A DNA stretch of 64,000 nt from JBFWUM01 sp050247255 (GCA_050247255.1 JBFWUM010000016.1:17169-81168); one strand, 5' to 3'; counted from the stretch's first letter, positions 16,027 through 25,299 are shown. Notes: a model not told the origin generated them from the letters alone. Translations and numbers: made by a program.

Positions 16027-18201
16027 ATGCGCACCATTCGCGTTCTGTCGCTCTTTTCCCTGGCGGCCGCGGCTCTCATCGTGCTCGCGGTCACGGTATC
16101 CCGGCCGAGCGCCCAGGGTGGCGCCGCGGTCCAGGTCGACGCCGACGACATCGGCGGACGCGTCTCGGGGCCGAACGGACCCGAGGCCGGCGTGTGGGTC
16201 ATCGCCGAAACGCGCGATCTTCCCACGCGCTACATCAAGACCGTCGTCACCGACGATCAGGGGCGCTACGTCATCCCCGATCTGCCGAAAGCCACTTACC
16301 AGGTATTCGTGCGCGGCTATGGCCTGGTCGACTCGCCGCGCGTGACGGCGGCGCCCGGGGCGCAGCTCAACCTGACCGCTGTTCCGGCGCCGACGCCGCA
16401 GGCGGCCGCGCAGATCTACCCGGCGAGCTACTGGTACTCGCTGGCGGAGGTCCCGGCCAGGAGCGAGTTCCCGGGCACCGGCGCCGAGGGCAACGGCATC
16501 AACCCGAACATCCGGACGCAGGAGGAGTTCATCCGGCTGATGAAGACCGACAGCTGCGAGGCGTGCCATCAGCTCGGCAGCCGCGGCACGCGCGAAATCC
16601 CGTCGCTGTTTGCCGGCATGCGCTCGGTGGACGCGTGGGAGCGCCGGATCCGGTCAGGCCAGGCCGGCGGCGCCATGCGCAACGGCATCAACAACATGGG
16701 GCCGCGGGCGCTGCGCGTGCTGGCCGACTGGACCGATCGCATCAAGGCCGGTGAAGTGCCGCCGGCGCCGCCGCGGCCGCAGGGGCAGGAGCGCAACGTC
16801 GTCATCACGCAGTGGGACTGGGCCGACCCGACCGCCTACCTGCATGACGAGGTCGCGACCGACAAGCGCAACCCCACCGTCAACGCGCGCGGGCCGCTCT
16901 TCGGCGCCCTCGAGCAGAGCCACGACTACCTGCCGGTGCTCGACCCGGTGAACCACACGGCGTCTCGCGTCGCCATCAACCCGCGCGATCCGAACACGAA
17001 CATCGCCTCGCCGATGACCGGGTTCGACGCGTCGGCGTACTGGGGGGAGCAGCCGATCTGGGACAGCAAGACCAACGTGCACAACCCGATGATGGACCAC
17101 CGCGGACGCGTGTGGGTCACGGCGCGCGTGCGCCCGAACCAGACGTCGGCGTTCTGCCGCGAGGGATCCGACCACCCGTCCGCGAAGGTCTTCCCGATCA
17201 ACCAGTCGGGACGACAGCTGGCGATGTACGACCCGGCGTCGAAGCAGATGACGACGATCGACACCTGCTTCGGGACCCACCACCTCTTCTTCGCCGAGGA
17301 CACCAACAACACGCTGTGGACGAGCAGCGGCGGTGGCGGCGGCGTCGTCGGCTGGCTGAACACGCGGATGTTCGACGAGACGAAGGACGAGGTCCGCTCG
17401 CAGGGGTGGACGCCGCTCATCCTCGACACCAATGGCAACGGCCGCCGCGACGCGTGGGTGGAGCCGGACCAGCCGGTCGATCCGACGAAGGACAAGCGGG
17501 TGAACCTGGCCTTCTACGGCGTGATGCCGAGCCCCGACGGCTCGGTGTGGGGCACCGCGCTCGGCTTCCCGGGCCAGGTCGTCCGGCTGGTGCCGGGCGC
17601 CGATCCGACAAACACGGCGATTGCCGAGGTCTTCGAGCTGCCGTTCGGCAACGCGCGCGCCGACGTGCAGGGCTTCTCGCCGCGCGGCATGGACGTGGAT
17701 CGCAACGGCGTCGTCTGGGCGGTGCTGGCGAGCGGGCACCTGGCCAGCTTCGATCGCACGCTCTGTCGCGGTCCGCTCAACGGCCCGCAGGCCACCGGGC
17801 AGCACTGCCCGGAAGGGTGGCGCTTCTACCAGTCGCCCGGGCCGCAATTCAAGGGTGTGGATTCCCCGGGCAGCGCCGACTCGCACTACTACAACTGGGT
17901 GGACCAGTTCGACACGTTCGGCATGGGGCGCAACACGCCGATTGCCACCGGCAACGGCTCCGACGCGCTGCTGGCGCTGAACCCGTCGAACGGGCAGTGG
18001 ACCGTGCTGCGCGTGCCGTATCCGAGCGGCTTCTTCGCCAAGGGGATGGACGGCCGCATCGACGATCCGCGCGCCGGCTGGAAGGGCAAGGGACTCTGGT
18101 CGACGTGGGCGACGCGCACGCCGTTCCATACGGAAGGCGGGAAGGAGAACACCAGCAAGGTGGTGCACTTCCAGCTGCGGCCCGATCCGCTGGCGCGATG
18201 A
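16027..18201 (+). CDS. secreted single-heme protein with carboxypeptidase-regulatory and propeller domains
   Basis: The 724-residue product has a signal peptide (SLAAAALIVLAVTVSRPSAQ). A carboxypeptidase-regulatory-like beta domain follows (GGRVSGPNGPEAGVWVIAET, about 38-110), then a c-type heme segment with CEACH (C177, C180, H181). A long C-terminal part, rich in repeats such as DHRGRVWVTAR, NNTLWTSSGG and DRNGVVWAVLASGHLASFD, looks like an NHL/SMP-30-type propeller. Similar proteins are common in Acidobacteria, but their substrate is unknown. A role in periplasmic oxidation is inference. GGAGG lies 5 nt before the ATG. Confidence 0.8.
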   Translation: MRTIRVLSLFSLAAAALIVLAVTVSRPSAQGGAAVQVDADDIGGRVSGPNGPEAGVWVIAETRDLPTRYIKTVVTDDQGRYVIPDLPKATYQVFVRGYGLVDSPRVTAAPGAQLNLTAVPAPTPQAAAQIYPASYWYSLAEVPARSEFPGTGAEGNGINPNIRTQEEFIRLMKTDSCEACHQLGSRGTREIPSLFAGMRSVDAWERRIRSGQAGGAMRNGINNMGPRALRVLADWTDRIKAGEVPPAPPRPQGQERNVVITQWDWADPTAYLHDEVATDKRNPTVNARGPLFGALEQSHDYLPVLDPVNHTASRVAINPRDPNTNIASPMTGFDASAYWGEQPIWDSKTNVHNPMMDHRGRVWVTARVRPNQTSAFCREGSDHPSAKVFPINQSGRQLAMYDPASKQMTTIDTCFGTHHLFFAEDTNNTLWTSSGGGGGVVGWLNTRMFDETKDEVRSQGWTPLILDTNGNGRRDAWVEPDQPVDPTKDKRVNLAFYGVMPSPDGSVWGTALGFPGQVVRLVPGADPTNTAIAEVFELPFGNARADVQGFSPRGMDVDRNGVVWAVLASGHLASFDRTLCRGPLNGPQATGQHCPEGWRFYQSPGPQFKGVDSPGSADSHYYNWVDQFDTFGMGRNTPIATGNGSDALLALNPSNGQWTVLRVPYPSGFFAKGMDGRIDDPRAGWKGKGLWSTWATRTPFHTEGGKENTSKVVHFQLRPDPLAR

Positions 18202-18497
18202 ACCACTACCTGCTGCTGTACGACTACGTCGCCGATTACCTGGTGCGCCGCGCGGAGTTCCGCGCGGCGCACGTGGCCCACGCCCGCGCGTCGAGCGCGC
18301 GCGGTGAGCTGGTCCTCGGCGGCGCGTTCGCCGACGAACCTCCGGGCGCGGTCGTGCTGTTCACCGCCGCATCGCCGCAGGTCGTCGAGGACTTCGCGCG
18401 CACCGATCCCTACGTCCTCAACGGGCTCGTGACCCACTGGCGGGTGCGCGAGTGGGTCACGGTGGTGGGGAAGGACGCCGCGAAGCCTATCTCCTGA
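18198..18497 (+). CDS. YCII-related protein
   Basis: This 99-residue protein has the YciI-like ferredoxin fold: HYLLLYDYVADYLVRRAEFRAAH with the conserved His, GELVLGGAFADEPPGAVVLF, and DPYVLNGLVTHWRVREW. The family includes a dehydrochlorinase-like enzyme, but most members are uncharacterised. It overlaps the heme protein stop by 4 bp (ATGA) and so is probably co-translated. Its 3' end overlaps the convergent M49-like peptidase by 11 bp. Confidence 0.85.
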   Translation: MNHYLLLYDYVADYLVRRAEFRAAHVAHARASSARGELVLGGAFADEPPGAVVLFTAASPQVVEDFARTDPYVLNGLVTHWRVREWVTVVGKDAAKPIS

Positions 18498-20511
18498 CCC
18501 CCGAGTACTCGAGCATCTGCGTCGTCAGGTCGAGCGGGTACGAGATGGTCACGTCGGTGATCGTCCCGTTCGTGTCCGTCACCGGCGTCAGCTTCGGCAT
18601 CACGAACCCGCTGTACGACGGCAGGTTCAGCGCGTCGACGCGGCGCACGATCTCGTCGCGCAGCGACGGGTCGAAGTGGATGCCGTAGTCGTCGAACAGC
18701 TTCTTGGCCGCGGCGTAGTCGCCCTCGCTCTTGATTCGCTGGACCTCGCCGAGCAGCCGGCCGACGCCTGCGCGGAACGCCGCCGCATCGACCATCGCCA
18801 GGTAGGTCTTGCCGTCGCGCGTCCGCTGCTCAATCGCTTTCGTGTTGGCCATCAGCCAGCGCACGACCATCTGCCGGTTGCGCATGTGGTCTTCCTCGAT
18901 CTGCGTCCCCTCGCGCACCCGCCGCAGCTGGACGATGGCGTTGCGCGTGTAGGCCTCGTACTCGGCGCGGATCATGTCCTCGTGATCGGCCGCCGGGATG
19001 ATGCCGAGCTCGACGAGCTTGGGATCGGCGATGAAGTAGAGGCCGACCAGGTCGGCGCGCCCTTCCTCGAGCGCCGAGAAGTACTCCTTGATCAACGCCT
19101 GCGGCGTGCCGGCGACGCCGTCGGCCATGCGCCCCGACGCGTGCCCAATCACTTCGTGCATGTCGGTCGTCAGCTCGCCGGCGAACTCGGCAAAGCGCGC
19201 CGCGCGATCCGCTTCCGCCTGGTCCCAGGAGAACTCCCCCCGCGTCCCGCCGGACGCCGAGCGCGCGTACGCCTCGTTCACGTTGGAGAGCGCCACCGAC
19301 TTGCTGCCGTACTGCTCGCGGATCTTCTGGTCGTTCGGCAGGTTGATGCCGATCGGCGTCACCGGGCCCGAGTCGCCGGTCTCGATGACGACGTCGATGG
19401 CGTTGGCGACGATCCCCTGCACGTCGGCCTTGCGGTACTTCGGGTCCCACGGCATGCGGTCCTCGAACCACTGCGCGTTGTCGGCCAGCGTGCGGATGCG
19501 CTGCGTTTTCTCCTGGTTCACGTAGAAGACCAGCCCCTCCCAGGAGCCTTTCACGCCGCGCGCGTCGAGATACACCTCGATGAAGCCGTTGATGGTGTCC
19601 ACCGGGGACTGCTTGTCCTGCACCCACGCGATGTCATATTTCGCGCGGTCGGCGTCCTCGCCCGTGCGATACCACTGGACCAGCGCCCGCAGCGCGTTGG
19701 CCATCGGCTCGGATGCAAACGGGATGGCCGCCTCGAGGTGCCTGACGATCTCGCGGATCTGCGCGTCGTAACGGCCGCCGACCTTGTAGACCTCCTCGAC
19801 CAGCCGGCCGTCCTGCTTCACGAGGCGGGAGTTCAACCCGTACCGCTCGGTGAAGCCGCGCAGGTCGGCCATCGTCACGCCCGAGTAGAGGTTGTTCGCG
19901 CTCGCCGACAGGATGTCCCTGCCCGGGCCCGGCGTCTTGTTGGTGACGATCGGATCGACGGTGGCGTCCAAGAACATCGGCTGCAGCCGCGCGAGCTTGG
20001 CGTCGAGCGTCTCGCCGTCGCGCAGCTCGAACCGGGCGCCGGCCTGCTGCGCCGCGCGCGCCGCGGCGGCGAATGCCTCGGGCGTCAGCTTCAGCACGAA
20101 CTTCCGCGCGGTCAGGTTGTTGTAGGGGCCGTTGTTCAGCCAGAAGAGCTTCGTGTAGCGCTGAATCTCCGCCAGCGCGGCGGCGTCCACCCCGCCGGGA
20201 TTGGCGATGATCTGCTCGATGACGCCGCGCATTTCGAGCGCGTCGCGATGCTTCTGGTCGATGAAGATGTCGCGCCCGGCGAGCGCCGCGTTGTACAGAT
20301 GCCAGATCAGCGTCTTCTCGCGCACCGGCAGCGACGAGAAACCGTCGGCATAGAGCTGGACGATCGCCGCATCGTCGACCTGCTCCAGCAGGTACTTGCG
20401 CTCTTCGGTCGCCCCCGTGGCGGCCGGGGCGGTCGATGCCGCCGGTTCCTGGCGCGAGCAGCCGGCGATTATCATCACGACGAACCCGAGGGTGAAGATC
20501 TTCTTGGTCAT
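18487..20511 (-). CDS. dipeptidyl-peptidase III-like (M49) lipoprotein metallopeptidase
   Basis: The 674-residue product has a lipoprotein signal (GFVVMIIAGC) and an M49-type body. The zinc motif is HEVIGH (452-457), matching HEXXGH of DPP III. The third ligand region is EEGRADLVGLYF about 50 residues later. M49 enzymes cleave dipeptides from the N-terminus of oligopeptides. Here the enzyme would be anchored in the periplasm or on the surface, which is common in Bacteroidota-like and acidobacterial members. A histidine kinase gene is divergent upstream. Confidence 0.9.
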   Translation of the reverse strand: MTKKIFTLGFVVMIIAGCSRQEPAASTAPAATGATEERKYLLEQVDDAAIVQLYADGFSSLPVREKTLIWHLYNAALAGRDIFIDQKHRDALEMRGVIEQIIANPGGVDAAALAEIQRYTKLFWLNNGPYNNLTARKFVLKLTPEAFAAAARAAQQAGARFELRDGETLDAKLARLQPMFLDATVDPIVTNKTPGPGRDILSASANNLYSGVTMADLRGFTERYGLNSRLVKQDGRLVEEVYKVGGRYDAQIREIVRHLEAAIPFASEPMANALRALVQWYRTGEDADRAKYDIAWVQDKQSPVDTINGFIEVYLDARGVKGSWEGLVFYVNQEKTQRIRTLADNAQWFEDRMPWDPKYRKADVQGIVANAIDVVIETGDSGPVTPIGINLPNDQKIREQYGSKSVALSNVNEAYARSASGGTRGEFSWDQAEADRAARFAEFAGELTTDMHEVIGHASGRMADGVAGTPQALIKEYFSALEEGRADLVGLYFIADPKLVELGIIPAADHEDMIRAEYEAYTRNAIVQLRRVREGTQIEEDHMRNRQMVVRWLMANTKAIEQRTRDGKTYLAMVDAAAFRAGVGRLLGEVQRIKSEGDYAAAKKLFDDYGIHFDPSLRDEIVRRVDALNLPSYSGFVMPKLTPVTDTNGTITDVTISYPLDLTTQMLEYSGVRR

Positions 20512-20571
20512 GCGTCTCCTCGTGACCCTAGCTTAGCCGAGCCCGGCACCAGCTCAACAATTCCGGGCCAT

Positions 20572-20577
20572 TACAAT
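20572..20577 (+). promoter_or_regulatory. -10-like TACAAT before the sensor kinase
   Basis: TACAAT ends 10 nt before the GTG start codon at 20588. This fits a near-leaderless transcript. Confidence 0.45.
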
Positions 20578-20587
20578 CTCCGAATCC

Positions 20588-22210
20588 GTGGCGCTTACCC
20601 ATTCCTACGAGGCGGCCCGGCGCCTCGCCGCCATCGTGTCCTCGTCCGACGATGCCATCGTCAGCAAGGATCTCAATGGCGTCGTGCAGTCGTGGAACGC
20701 CGCGGCAGAGCGGCTGTTCGGCTACACCGAGGCCGAGATGATCGGCCAGCCCATTCGCCGCATCATTCCCGCCGACCGGCAGCACGAGGAAGACCACGTG
20801 CTCCGCCAGATACGCAGCGGCGCCCGGGTCCACCATTTCGAGACGATCCGGCAGCGCAAGGACGGGAGCCTTTTTCCCGTGTCGCTGACGATCTCGCCGA
20901 TCTTCGCCGAGGACGGGACGATCGTCGGCGCGTCGAAGATCGCGCGCGACATCACCGAGCGGCGGCGGGCCGAAGCCGAGCTGTTACGGCTCGAATCGGA
21001 ACGCGCCGACCTCCAGCGCCGCCTCCTGGCGCTCGTGGCGGCCTCGCAGGAGGTCGTCGGGCGCATCGAAACGCGCGAGGTGATGGAGGCCACGCTGTCG
21101 CTCGCCCGCGACCTGGTCGGCGCCGACGCCTATGTCATCTGGCGCCGCCACGCCGATACCGGCTGGGTGCTCGAGGCCGAGTCGGGCCTCTCCGCTTCGT
21201 TCGAGCACGTCGTGCCGTCGCTGCCGCACATGGAATTACTCCTCGCGGCGCCCCTCATCGTCCCCGACCTCCTCACCGACGACCGGGTGGCGGCGCGCCG
21301 CGAGGCGCTGGCGCGCGAAGGCATCGCCTCGATGCTGGTGATCCCGTTGAGGATGTCCGGCGAGGCGAGCGGCACGCTCGTGTTCTACTACCGCCGACGG
21401 CACGACTTCTCGGATGTCGAAGTCCAGACCGCGTCGGCGCTCGGAAGCCTGGCGGCCGCGGGCATCCGCACCGCGGAACTCTACGAGCACGAACGGCAGG
21501 CGCAGGAGGACGCGCGCCAGGCGAACCTGATCAAGGACCAGTTCCTGGCGACGTTGTCACACGAACTGCGGACGCCGCTGAACGCGATTCTCGGCTACAC
21601 GCGGATGCTGCTGAACGGGACCATCCCTCCAGAGCGCCAGCAGCGCGGGCTCGAGGTGATCTCGCGCAACGGCACCGCGCTGGCGCAGATTGTCGAGGAC
21701 GTGCTCGACGTCTCGCGCATCGTCACCGGCAAGCTGGGGGTGAAGCTGGCGCCGCTCGATCTGGCGCCGCTGGTGCAGCACGCCACCGAAACGGTGCTGC
21801 CGATGGCGGCGGACAAGGCGGTGCACGTCTCCACCGTCGTGCCCGAGGCGCCGGTGCCGATCCAGGGGGACGCGAACCGCCTGCAGCAGGTGGTGTGGAA
21901 CCTGGTGACGAATGCCGTGAAGTTCACCCCGCCGGACGGCACGGTGACGGTGGCGCTCGCCGCGAGCGACCAGACCGCGCGCCTCACGGTGACCGACACG
22001 GGCGCCGGCATCCCGTCCGCGTTCCTCACGCTGATCTTCGAGCCGTTCCGTCAGGCGGACACGCGGCCGACGCGGGAGGTCGGCGGCCTGGGCCTCGGGC
22101 TGGCGATTACCCGCCGGCTGGTGGAGCTGCACGGCGGCACGATCAGCGCGACCAGCGACGGCGAGGGCAAGGGGTCCTGTTTCGAAGTACTCTTGCCGCT
22201 CGGAGGGTGA
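20588..22210 (+). CDS. orphan PAS-GAF sensor histidine kinase
   Basis: The 540-residue protein has a PAS domain (about 10-120: IVSSSDDAIVSKDLNGVVQSW ending ASKIARDITERRRA) and a GAF domain (about 150-300). A HisKA dimerisation helix follows with FLATLSHELRTPLNAILGYTR (phospho-His in SHELRTP), then an HATPase domain with N box VVWNLVTNAVKF, DTGAGIP and GGLGLGLAI. There is no transmembrane segment, so it senses a cytoplasmic signal. No response regulator lies next to it, so its partner is elsewhere. The stop overlaps the NIPSNAP start. Confidence 0.92.
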   Translation: MALTHSYEAARRLAAIVSSSDDAIVSKDLNGVVQSWNAAAERLFGYTEAEMIGQPIRRIIPADRQHEEDHVLRQIRSGARVHHFETIRQRKDGSLFPVSLTISPIFAEDGTIVGASKIARDITERRRAEAELLRLESERADLQRRLLALVAASQEVVGRIETREVMEATLSLARDLVGADAYVIWRRHADTGWVLEAESGLSASFEHVVPSLPHMELLLAAPLIVPDLLTDDRVAARREALAREGIASMLVIPLRMSGEASGTLVFYYRRRHDFSDVEVQTASALGSLAAAGIRTAELYEHERQAQEDARQANLIKDQFLATLSHELRTPLNAILGYTRMLLNGTIPPERQQRGLEVISRNGTALAQIVEDVLDVSRIVTGKLGVKLAPLDLAPLVQHATETVLPMAADKAVHVSTVVPEAPVPIQGDANRLQQVVWNLVTNAVKFTPPDGTVTVALAASDQTARLTVTDTGAGIPSAFLTLIFEPFRQADTRPTREVGGLGLGLAITRRLVELHGGTISATSDGEGKGSCFEVLLPLGG

Positions 22211-22662
22211 CTGTGAATTCACAATTCAAAATTCAAGATTCAAAATTGATTTGGGTGCTGGGGGCGTTTGTGCTCGGCTTCTGGGGGCATGCACTGGTGA
22301 CGCCGGAGCCGGCCGCGGCGCAGGCGCCGCGCGTTTTCGAGATTCGCACGTACACGTCTCCTGACGCGGCCAAGCTGCAGGCGCTGCATGCGCGCTTCCG
22401 CAACCACACCATGCGGATCTTCGAGAAGCACGGCATGACCAATGTCGGCTACTTCGCGCCGCAGGACGCGCCGCTGTCGCAGAACACGCTGATCTACGTC
22501 ATCGCCCACGCCAGCCGCGAGCAGGCGGCGCGCAACTGGGCGGCCTTCCGCGCCGATCCCGAGTGGCAGAAGGTCGCGGCTGACTCCAACGTCAACGGCA
22601 ACATCGTCGCGAAGGTCGAGTCGGTGTTCGCCGACGCCACGGACTTCTCGCCGTTGAAGTAG
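22207..22662 (+). CDS. secreted NIPSNAP-family protein
   Basis: The 151-residue product has an N-terminal hydrophobic signal (WVLGAFVLGFWGHALV, cleavage near AAAQAP) and a NIPSNAP alpha/beta-barrel domain (VFEIRTYTSPDAAKLQAL, FRNHTMRIFEKHGMTNVGYF, AFRADPEWQKVAADS). Its function is unknown. The GTG start overlaps the kinase stop (GTGA). The first 12 codons are made by an ATTCAAAATTC word-repeat tract, so the n-region NSQFKIQDSK comes from the repeat. The true start could be any GTG there. Confidence 0.78.
   Translation: MTVNSQFKIQDSKLIWVLGAFVLGFWGHALVTPEPAAAQAPRVFEIRTYTSPDAAKLQALHARFRNHTMRIFEKHGMTNVGYFAPQDAPLSQNTLIYVIAHASREQAARNWAAFRADPEWQKVAADSNVNGNIVAKVESVFADATDFSPLK
22215..22248. repeat. 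degenerate word-repeat tract (ATTCAAA words)
   Basis: Four imperfect copies of AATTCAAA/AATTCAAG lie between the kinase and the hydrophobic part of the NIPSNAP signal peptide. They are far more AT-rich than any sequence around them and are read in frame. Confidence 0.7.
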
Positions 22663-23148
22663 GTGGATCCGTCCGCCAACCCGTTTGCGGCGCTGTCGCT
22701 GATCGTCGCGCCGGCGATCCTTACCAATGCCTGCGCACTGCTGGCCATGAGCACCAGCAACCGGATGGCGCGCGCCGTCGACCGCTCGCGCGAGCTGCTG
22801 CGCGAGATCGAGCACGGCGTCGGCGACGCGCACCGGCCGCGCTATCTGCGCGACCTCGCCATCACCGAAACGCGCGCGCTGCTGCTGATGCGCGTGTTGA
22901 GCAGCTTCTACGTGGCGCTGGCCGGCTTCGCGCTGGCCACGCTGGTGTCGCTCATCGGCGCCGTGGTGCAAGCAGCGGGGCGCGCGGCGGTCACGCTGGT
23001 CTTCGAGGTCCTTGCCGTCGGCACCGGCCTGGTCGCGGTAGCCGCGCTCGTGCACGGCGCCGTCCTGCTGGTCCGCGAGACGCGCCTGGCCGTGCGCGTG
23101 CTGCAGGACCGCGTCGCCGACGCCCGGGCGCTCGCCGCGAACCAGTAG
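22663..23148 (+). CDS. DUF2721 membrane protein
   Basis: This 161-residue protein has three hydrophobic segments and the DUF2721 pattern: an N-terminal LSLIVAPAILTNACALLAM, the conserved NRMARAVDRSRELL, then LLLMRVLSSFYVALAGFALATL and a last helix near VAVAALVHGAVLLV. The function is unknown. The start is a GTG directly after the NIPSNAP stop codon, so the two are probably one transcript with the kinase. Confidence 0.8.
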   Translation: MDPSANPFAALSLIVAPAILTNACALLAMSTSNRMARAVDRSRELLREIEHGVGDAHRPRYLRDLAITETRALLLMRVLSSFYVALAGFALATLVSLIGAVVQAAGRAAVTLVFEVLAVGTGLVAVAALVHGAVLLVRETRLAVRVLQDRVADARALAANQ

Positions 23149-23151
23149 GCA

Positions 23152-23189
23152 TTCAAGCCCCAAGCCTCAAGCACCAAGCACCAAGCACC
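23152..23189. repeat. degenerate word-repeat tract (CAAGCACC words)
   Basis: Five imperfect copies of CAAGCACC/CAAGCCCC/CAAGCCTC fill the space between the DUF2721 stop and the promoter of the next gene. Confidence 0.7.
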
Positions 23190-23194
23190 TACGT

Positions 23195-23200
23195 TACGAT
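23195..23200 (+). promoter_or_regulatory. -10-like TACGAT before the Dabb gene
   Basis: TACGAT ends 9 nt before the ATG at 23210, directly after the word-repeat tract. The spacing predicts a leaderless mRNA. Confidence 0.4.
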
Positions 23201-23209
23201 CGCTCCGCC

Positions 23210-23512
23210 ATGATCAAACACATCGTCTTCTGGCGACTGAAGCAGGACCTGTCACCGGCCGACCGCGAGGCGGCGCTGCAGCGGATCAAGAAGGGGTTCG
23301 AGGCGCTGCCGGGAAAAATTCCCGGCCTGACGCACATCGAGATCGGCTTCGACTACGGCCGCGGCGCCGAGGCGTCCGACATCGTGCTGTATTCGGAGTT
23401 CGAGTCGCGCGAGGCGCTGGCCGGCTACGAGGTGCACGCCGAGCACACGGCGCTCGTGCCGATGGTCCGCGACGTGCGCACGGAAAAGCGGGTGGTTGAT
23501 TACGAGGTGTAG
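23210..23512 (+). CDS. Dabb-family stress-responsive alpha/beta-barrel protein
   Basis: The 100-residue product matches the Dabb dimeric alpha/beta-barrel family: IKHIVFWRLKQDL, GKIPGLTHIEIGFDYGRG, DIVLYSEFESREALAGYEVH, and the His in AEHTALVPMVRD. Members include plant stress proteins and some polyketide cyclases; bacterial members are mostly uncharacterised. It stands alone, with a promoter-like box in front. Confidence 0.88.
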   Translation: MIKHIVFWRLKQDLSPADREAALQRIKKGFEALPGKIPGLTHIEIGFDYGRGAEASDIVLYSEFESREALAGYEVHAEHTALVPMVRDVRTEKRVVDYEV

Positions 23513-23571
23513 ACGCAGAACCCGAGCACCTGTTTGGACCTCATGCGCTTCCGGTAAGCGTTTGCCGCGCA

Positions 23572-23593
23572 GATGACGTAAATTCAGGTCATC
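23572..23593. promoter_or_regulatory. possible operator or hairpin before the DUF4159 operon
   Basis: GATGAC and GTCATC form a 6-bp inverted repeat spaced by 10 nt. It contains TAAATT (23579-23584), a -10-like hexamer 13 nt before the ATG at 23598. It could be a regulator site at the head of the operon. Confidence 0.3.
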
Positions 23594-23597
23594 CGCC

Positions 23598-24458
23598 ATG
23601 CGCGCCCTGGCTCGCGTCCGCACGGTGCTCCCGCTGGTCCTGATTCTCGGGATGGCCGGCACCGCGTACGCGCAGCGCGGCCGCATCTTCGGCGGCGGCG
23701 GCCTCGACGGCTTCTTCGGGTTCGGCGGGCGCGTGCAGTTCGCGCCCGAGGCGATGCCCGACGGCAGCTTCACCGTGTGCCGCATCATGTACACGAGCGT
23801 GCGGCGCGAGCCGAACGGCGGCGGCTGGCGCACCGACTACCCCGGCGGCGAGACCAACCTGCTGGTCCGCATGTCGGAGCTGACGCGCACGCCGATCAGC
23901 CGCGACGACGGCGGCCGCCCCAACACGTGGGTCGTGCGGCTGACCGACCCGTCGCTCTTCAACTGTCCATACACCGTTGCCTCGGACGTCGGCACGATCG
24001 GCCTGTCGCAGGAGGAGGCCGACAACCTGCGGCTCTACCTGCTGAAGGGCGGCTTCCTGTGGGTGGACGACTTCTGGGGCACGCCGGCGTGGGAGCAGTG
24101 GACGCGCGAGCTGGCCAAGGTCTTTCCGCCCGGCGAGTTCGTGATCGAAGACATCCCGTCCGGCGATCCGATCTTCCACACGCTGTTCGACGTGAAGGAG
24201 GCGCCGCAGATCACCAACATCCAGTTCTGGCGCGCGACCGGCGGCGCCGAGACCTCCGAGCGCGGCCCGGACAGCGAGCGCGTCAACTTCCGCACGGTGC
24301 GCGACACGACCGGGCGGATGATGGTGGTGATGACGCACAACAGCGACGTCGCCGACTCGTGGGAGCGTGAAGGGGAGGACCCGGGCTTCTTCTACCAGTA
24401 TTCGCCGGAAGGGTACGCCTTCGGGATCAACGTGGTGCTGTATGCGCTTACGCATTAG
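23598..24458 (+). CDS. secreted DUF4159 protein, paralogue 1
   Basis: The 286-residue product has a signal peptide (LILGMAGTAYAQ) and a Gly-rich start (GRIFGGGGLDGFFGFGG). A DUF4159 domain follows: FTVCRIMYTSVRRE, GWRTDYPGGETNLL, LLKGGFLWVDDFWG, and a C-terminal DSWEREGEDPGFFYQYSPEG with the ending LYALTH. DUF4159 is related to class-I-amidotransferase-like folds and has no known function. It overlaps paralogue 2 by 17 bp. A third paralogue is at 36252. These genes flank a MoxR/VWA block, so a shared envelope role is likely. Confidence 0.85.
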   Translation: MRALARVRTVLPLVLILGMAGTAYAQRGRIFGGGGLDGFFGFGGRVQFAPEAMPDGSFTVCRIMYTSVRREPNGGGWRTDYPGGETNLLVRMSELTRTPISRDDGGRPNTWVVRLTDPSLFNCPYTVASDVGTIGLSQEEADNLRLYLLKGGFLWVDDFWGTPAWEQWTRELAKVFPPGEFVIEDIPSGDPIFHTLFDVKEAPQITNIQFWRATGGAETSERGPDSERVNFRTVRDTTGRMMVVMTHNSDVADSWEREGEDPGFFYQYSPEGYAFGINVVLYALTH

Positions 24459-25299
24459 CGCGATCGCCGTCGTGATCGCGCTGACGAGTGGCGCGGCCTA
24501 CGCGCAGTTCGGGCGCGGCGGGCTCGACATCTTCGGCCAGCTGGGCGGGCTGCGCGGCGAGCAGGGAGACCCGGCCGAGTTCGCGCCGCCACAGCAGCCC
24601 GACCGCAACTTCGTGATCTGCCGCATCCTCTACCAGAGCGTCCGGCGCGAGGCCAACGGCGCCGGGTGGCGCACCGACTACCCGTGGGGCGAGCGCCACC
24701 TCATGCTGCGGCTGTCGGAACTCACCAGGACCCGCGTCAGCATGGCGACGCCGACGCAGCCGCACTCCTGGCTCGTCCGCCTCACCGACGACACGCTGTT
24801 CGACTGTCCCGTGCTGATGGCGTCGGATGTCGGCACGATCGGGCTGTCGTGGCAGGAAGGGGAGGCGCTGCGCCAGTACCTCGAGAAGGGCGGCTTCCTC
24901 TGGGTGGACGACTTCTGGGGCGACGCGGCGTGGGACCAGTGGTCGCGCGAGCTGGCCAAGGCGCTGCCGCCCGACGAGTATCCGATCGAGGACATCCCGC
25001 TCTCGGATCCGGTGCTGCACACGATGTTCGATGTCGGCAGGGTGCCGCAGGTGACGAGCATCCGCTTCTGGCGCGCCTCGGGCGGCCGTGAGACGTCCGA
25101 GCGGGGCGAGGAATCGGCGGTGGTGAATTTCCGCGGCGTGCGCGACCGGCACGGGCGGCTGATGGTGGTGATGACCCACAACACCGACGTCGCCGACTCG
25201 TGGGAGCGCGAAGGGGAAGATCCGGCCTTTTTCTACCAGTTTTCGCCGGACGGCTACGCGCTCGGTGTCAACGTCCTACTGTACGCAATGACGCACTAG
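24442..25299 (+). CDS. secreted DUF4159 protein, paralogue 2
   Basis: The 285-residue protein is close to paralogue 1. It has a signal peptide (VIALTSGAAYAQ), VICRILYQSVRREANGAGWR, EKGGFLWVDDFWGDAAWDQW, and the ending LYAMTH. The overlap of 17 bp with the upstream gene and the high similarity point to a tandem duplication. The stop is followed by a short leader with a -10-like box for the VWA gene. Confidence 0.85.
   Translation: MRLRISAIAVVIALTSGAAYAQFGRGGLDIFGQLGGLRGEQGDPAEFAPPQQPDRNFVICRILYQSVRREANGAGWRTDYPWGERHLMLRLSELTRTRVSMATPTQPHSWLVRLTDDTLFDCPVLMASDVGTIGLSWQEGEALRQYLEKGGFLWVDDFWGDAAWDQWSRELAKALPPDEYPIEDIPLSDPVLHTMFDVGRVPQVTSIRFWRASGGRETSERGEESAVVNFRGVRDRHGRLMVVMTHNTDVADSWEREGEDPAFFYQFSPDGYALGVNVLLYAMTH

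Noticed and set aside
18676..22206. A very long plus-strand frame that runs over the M49 peptidase and kinase genes into the NIPSNAP gene
   Set aside because: Only the last 151 codons resemble a protein family. The rest is Arg-rich shadow of real genes.
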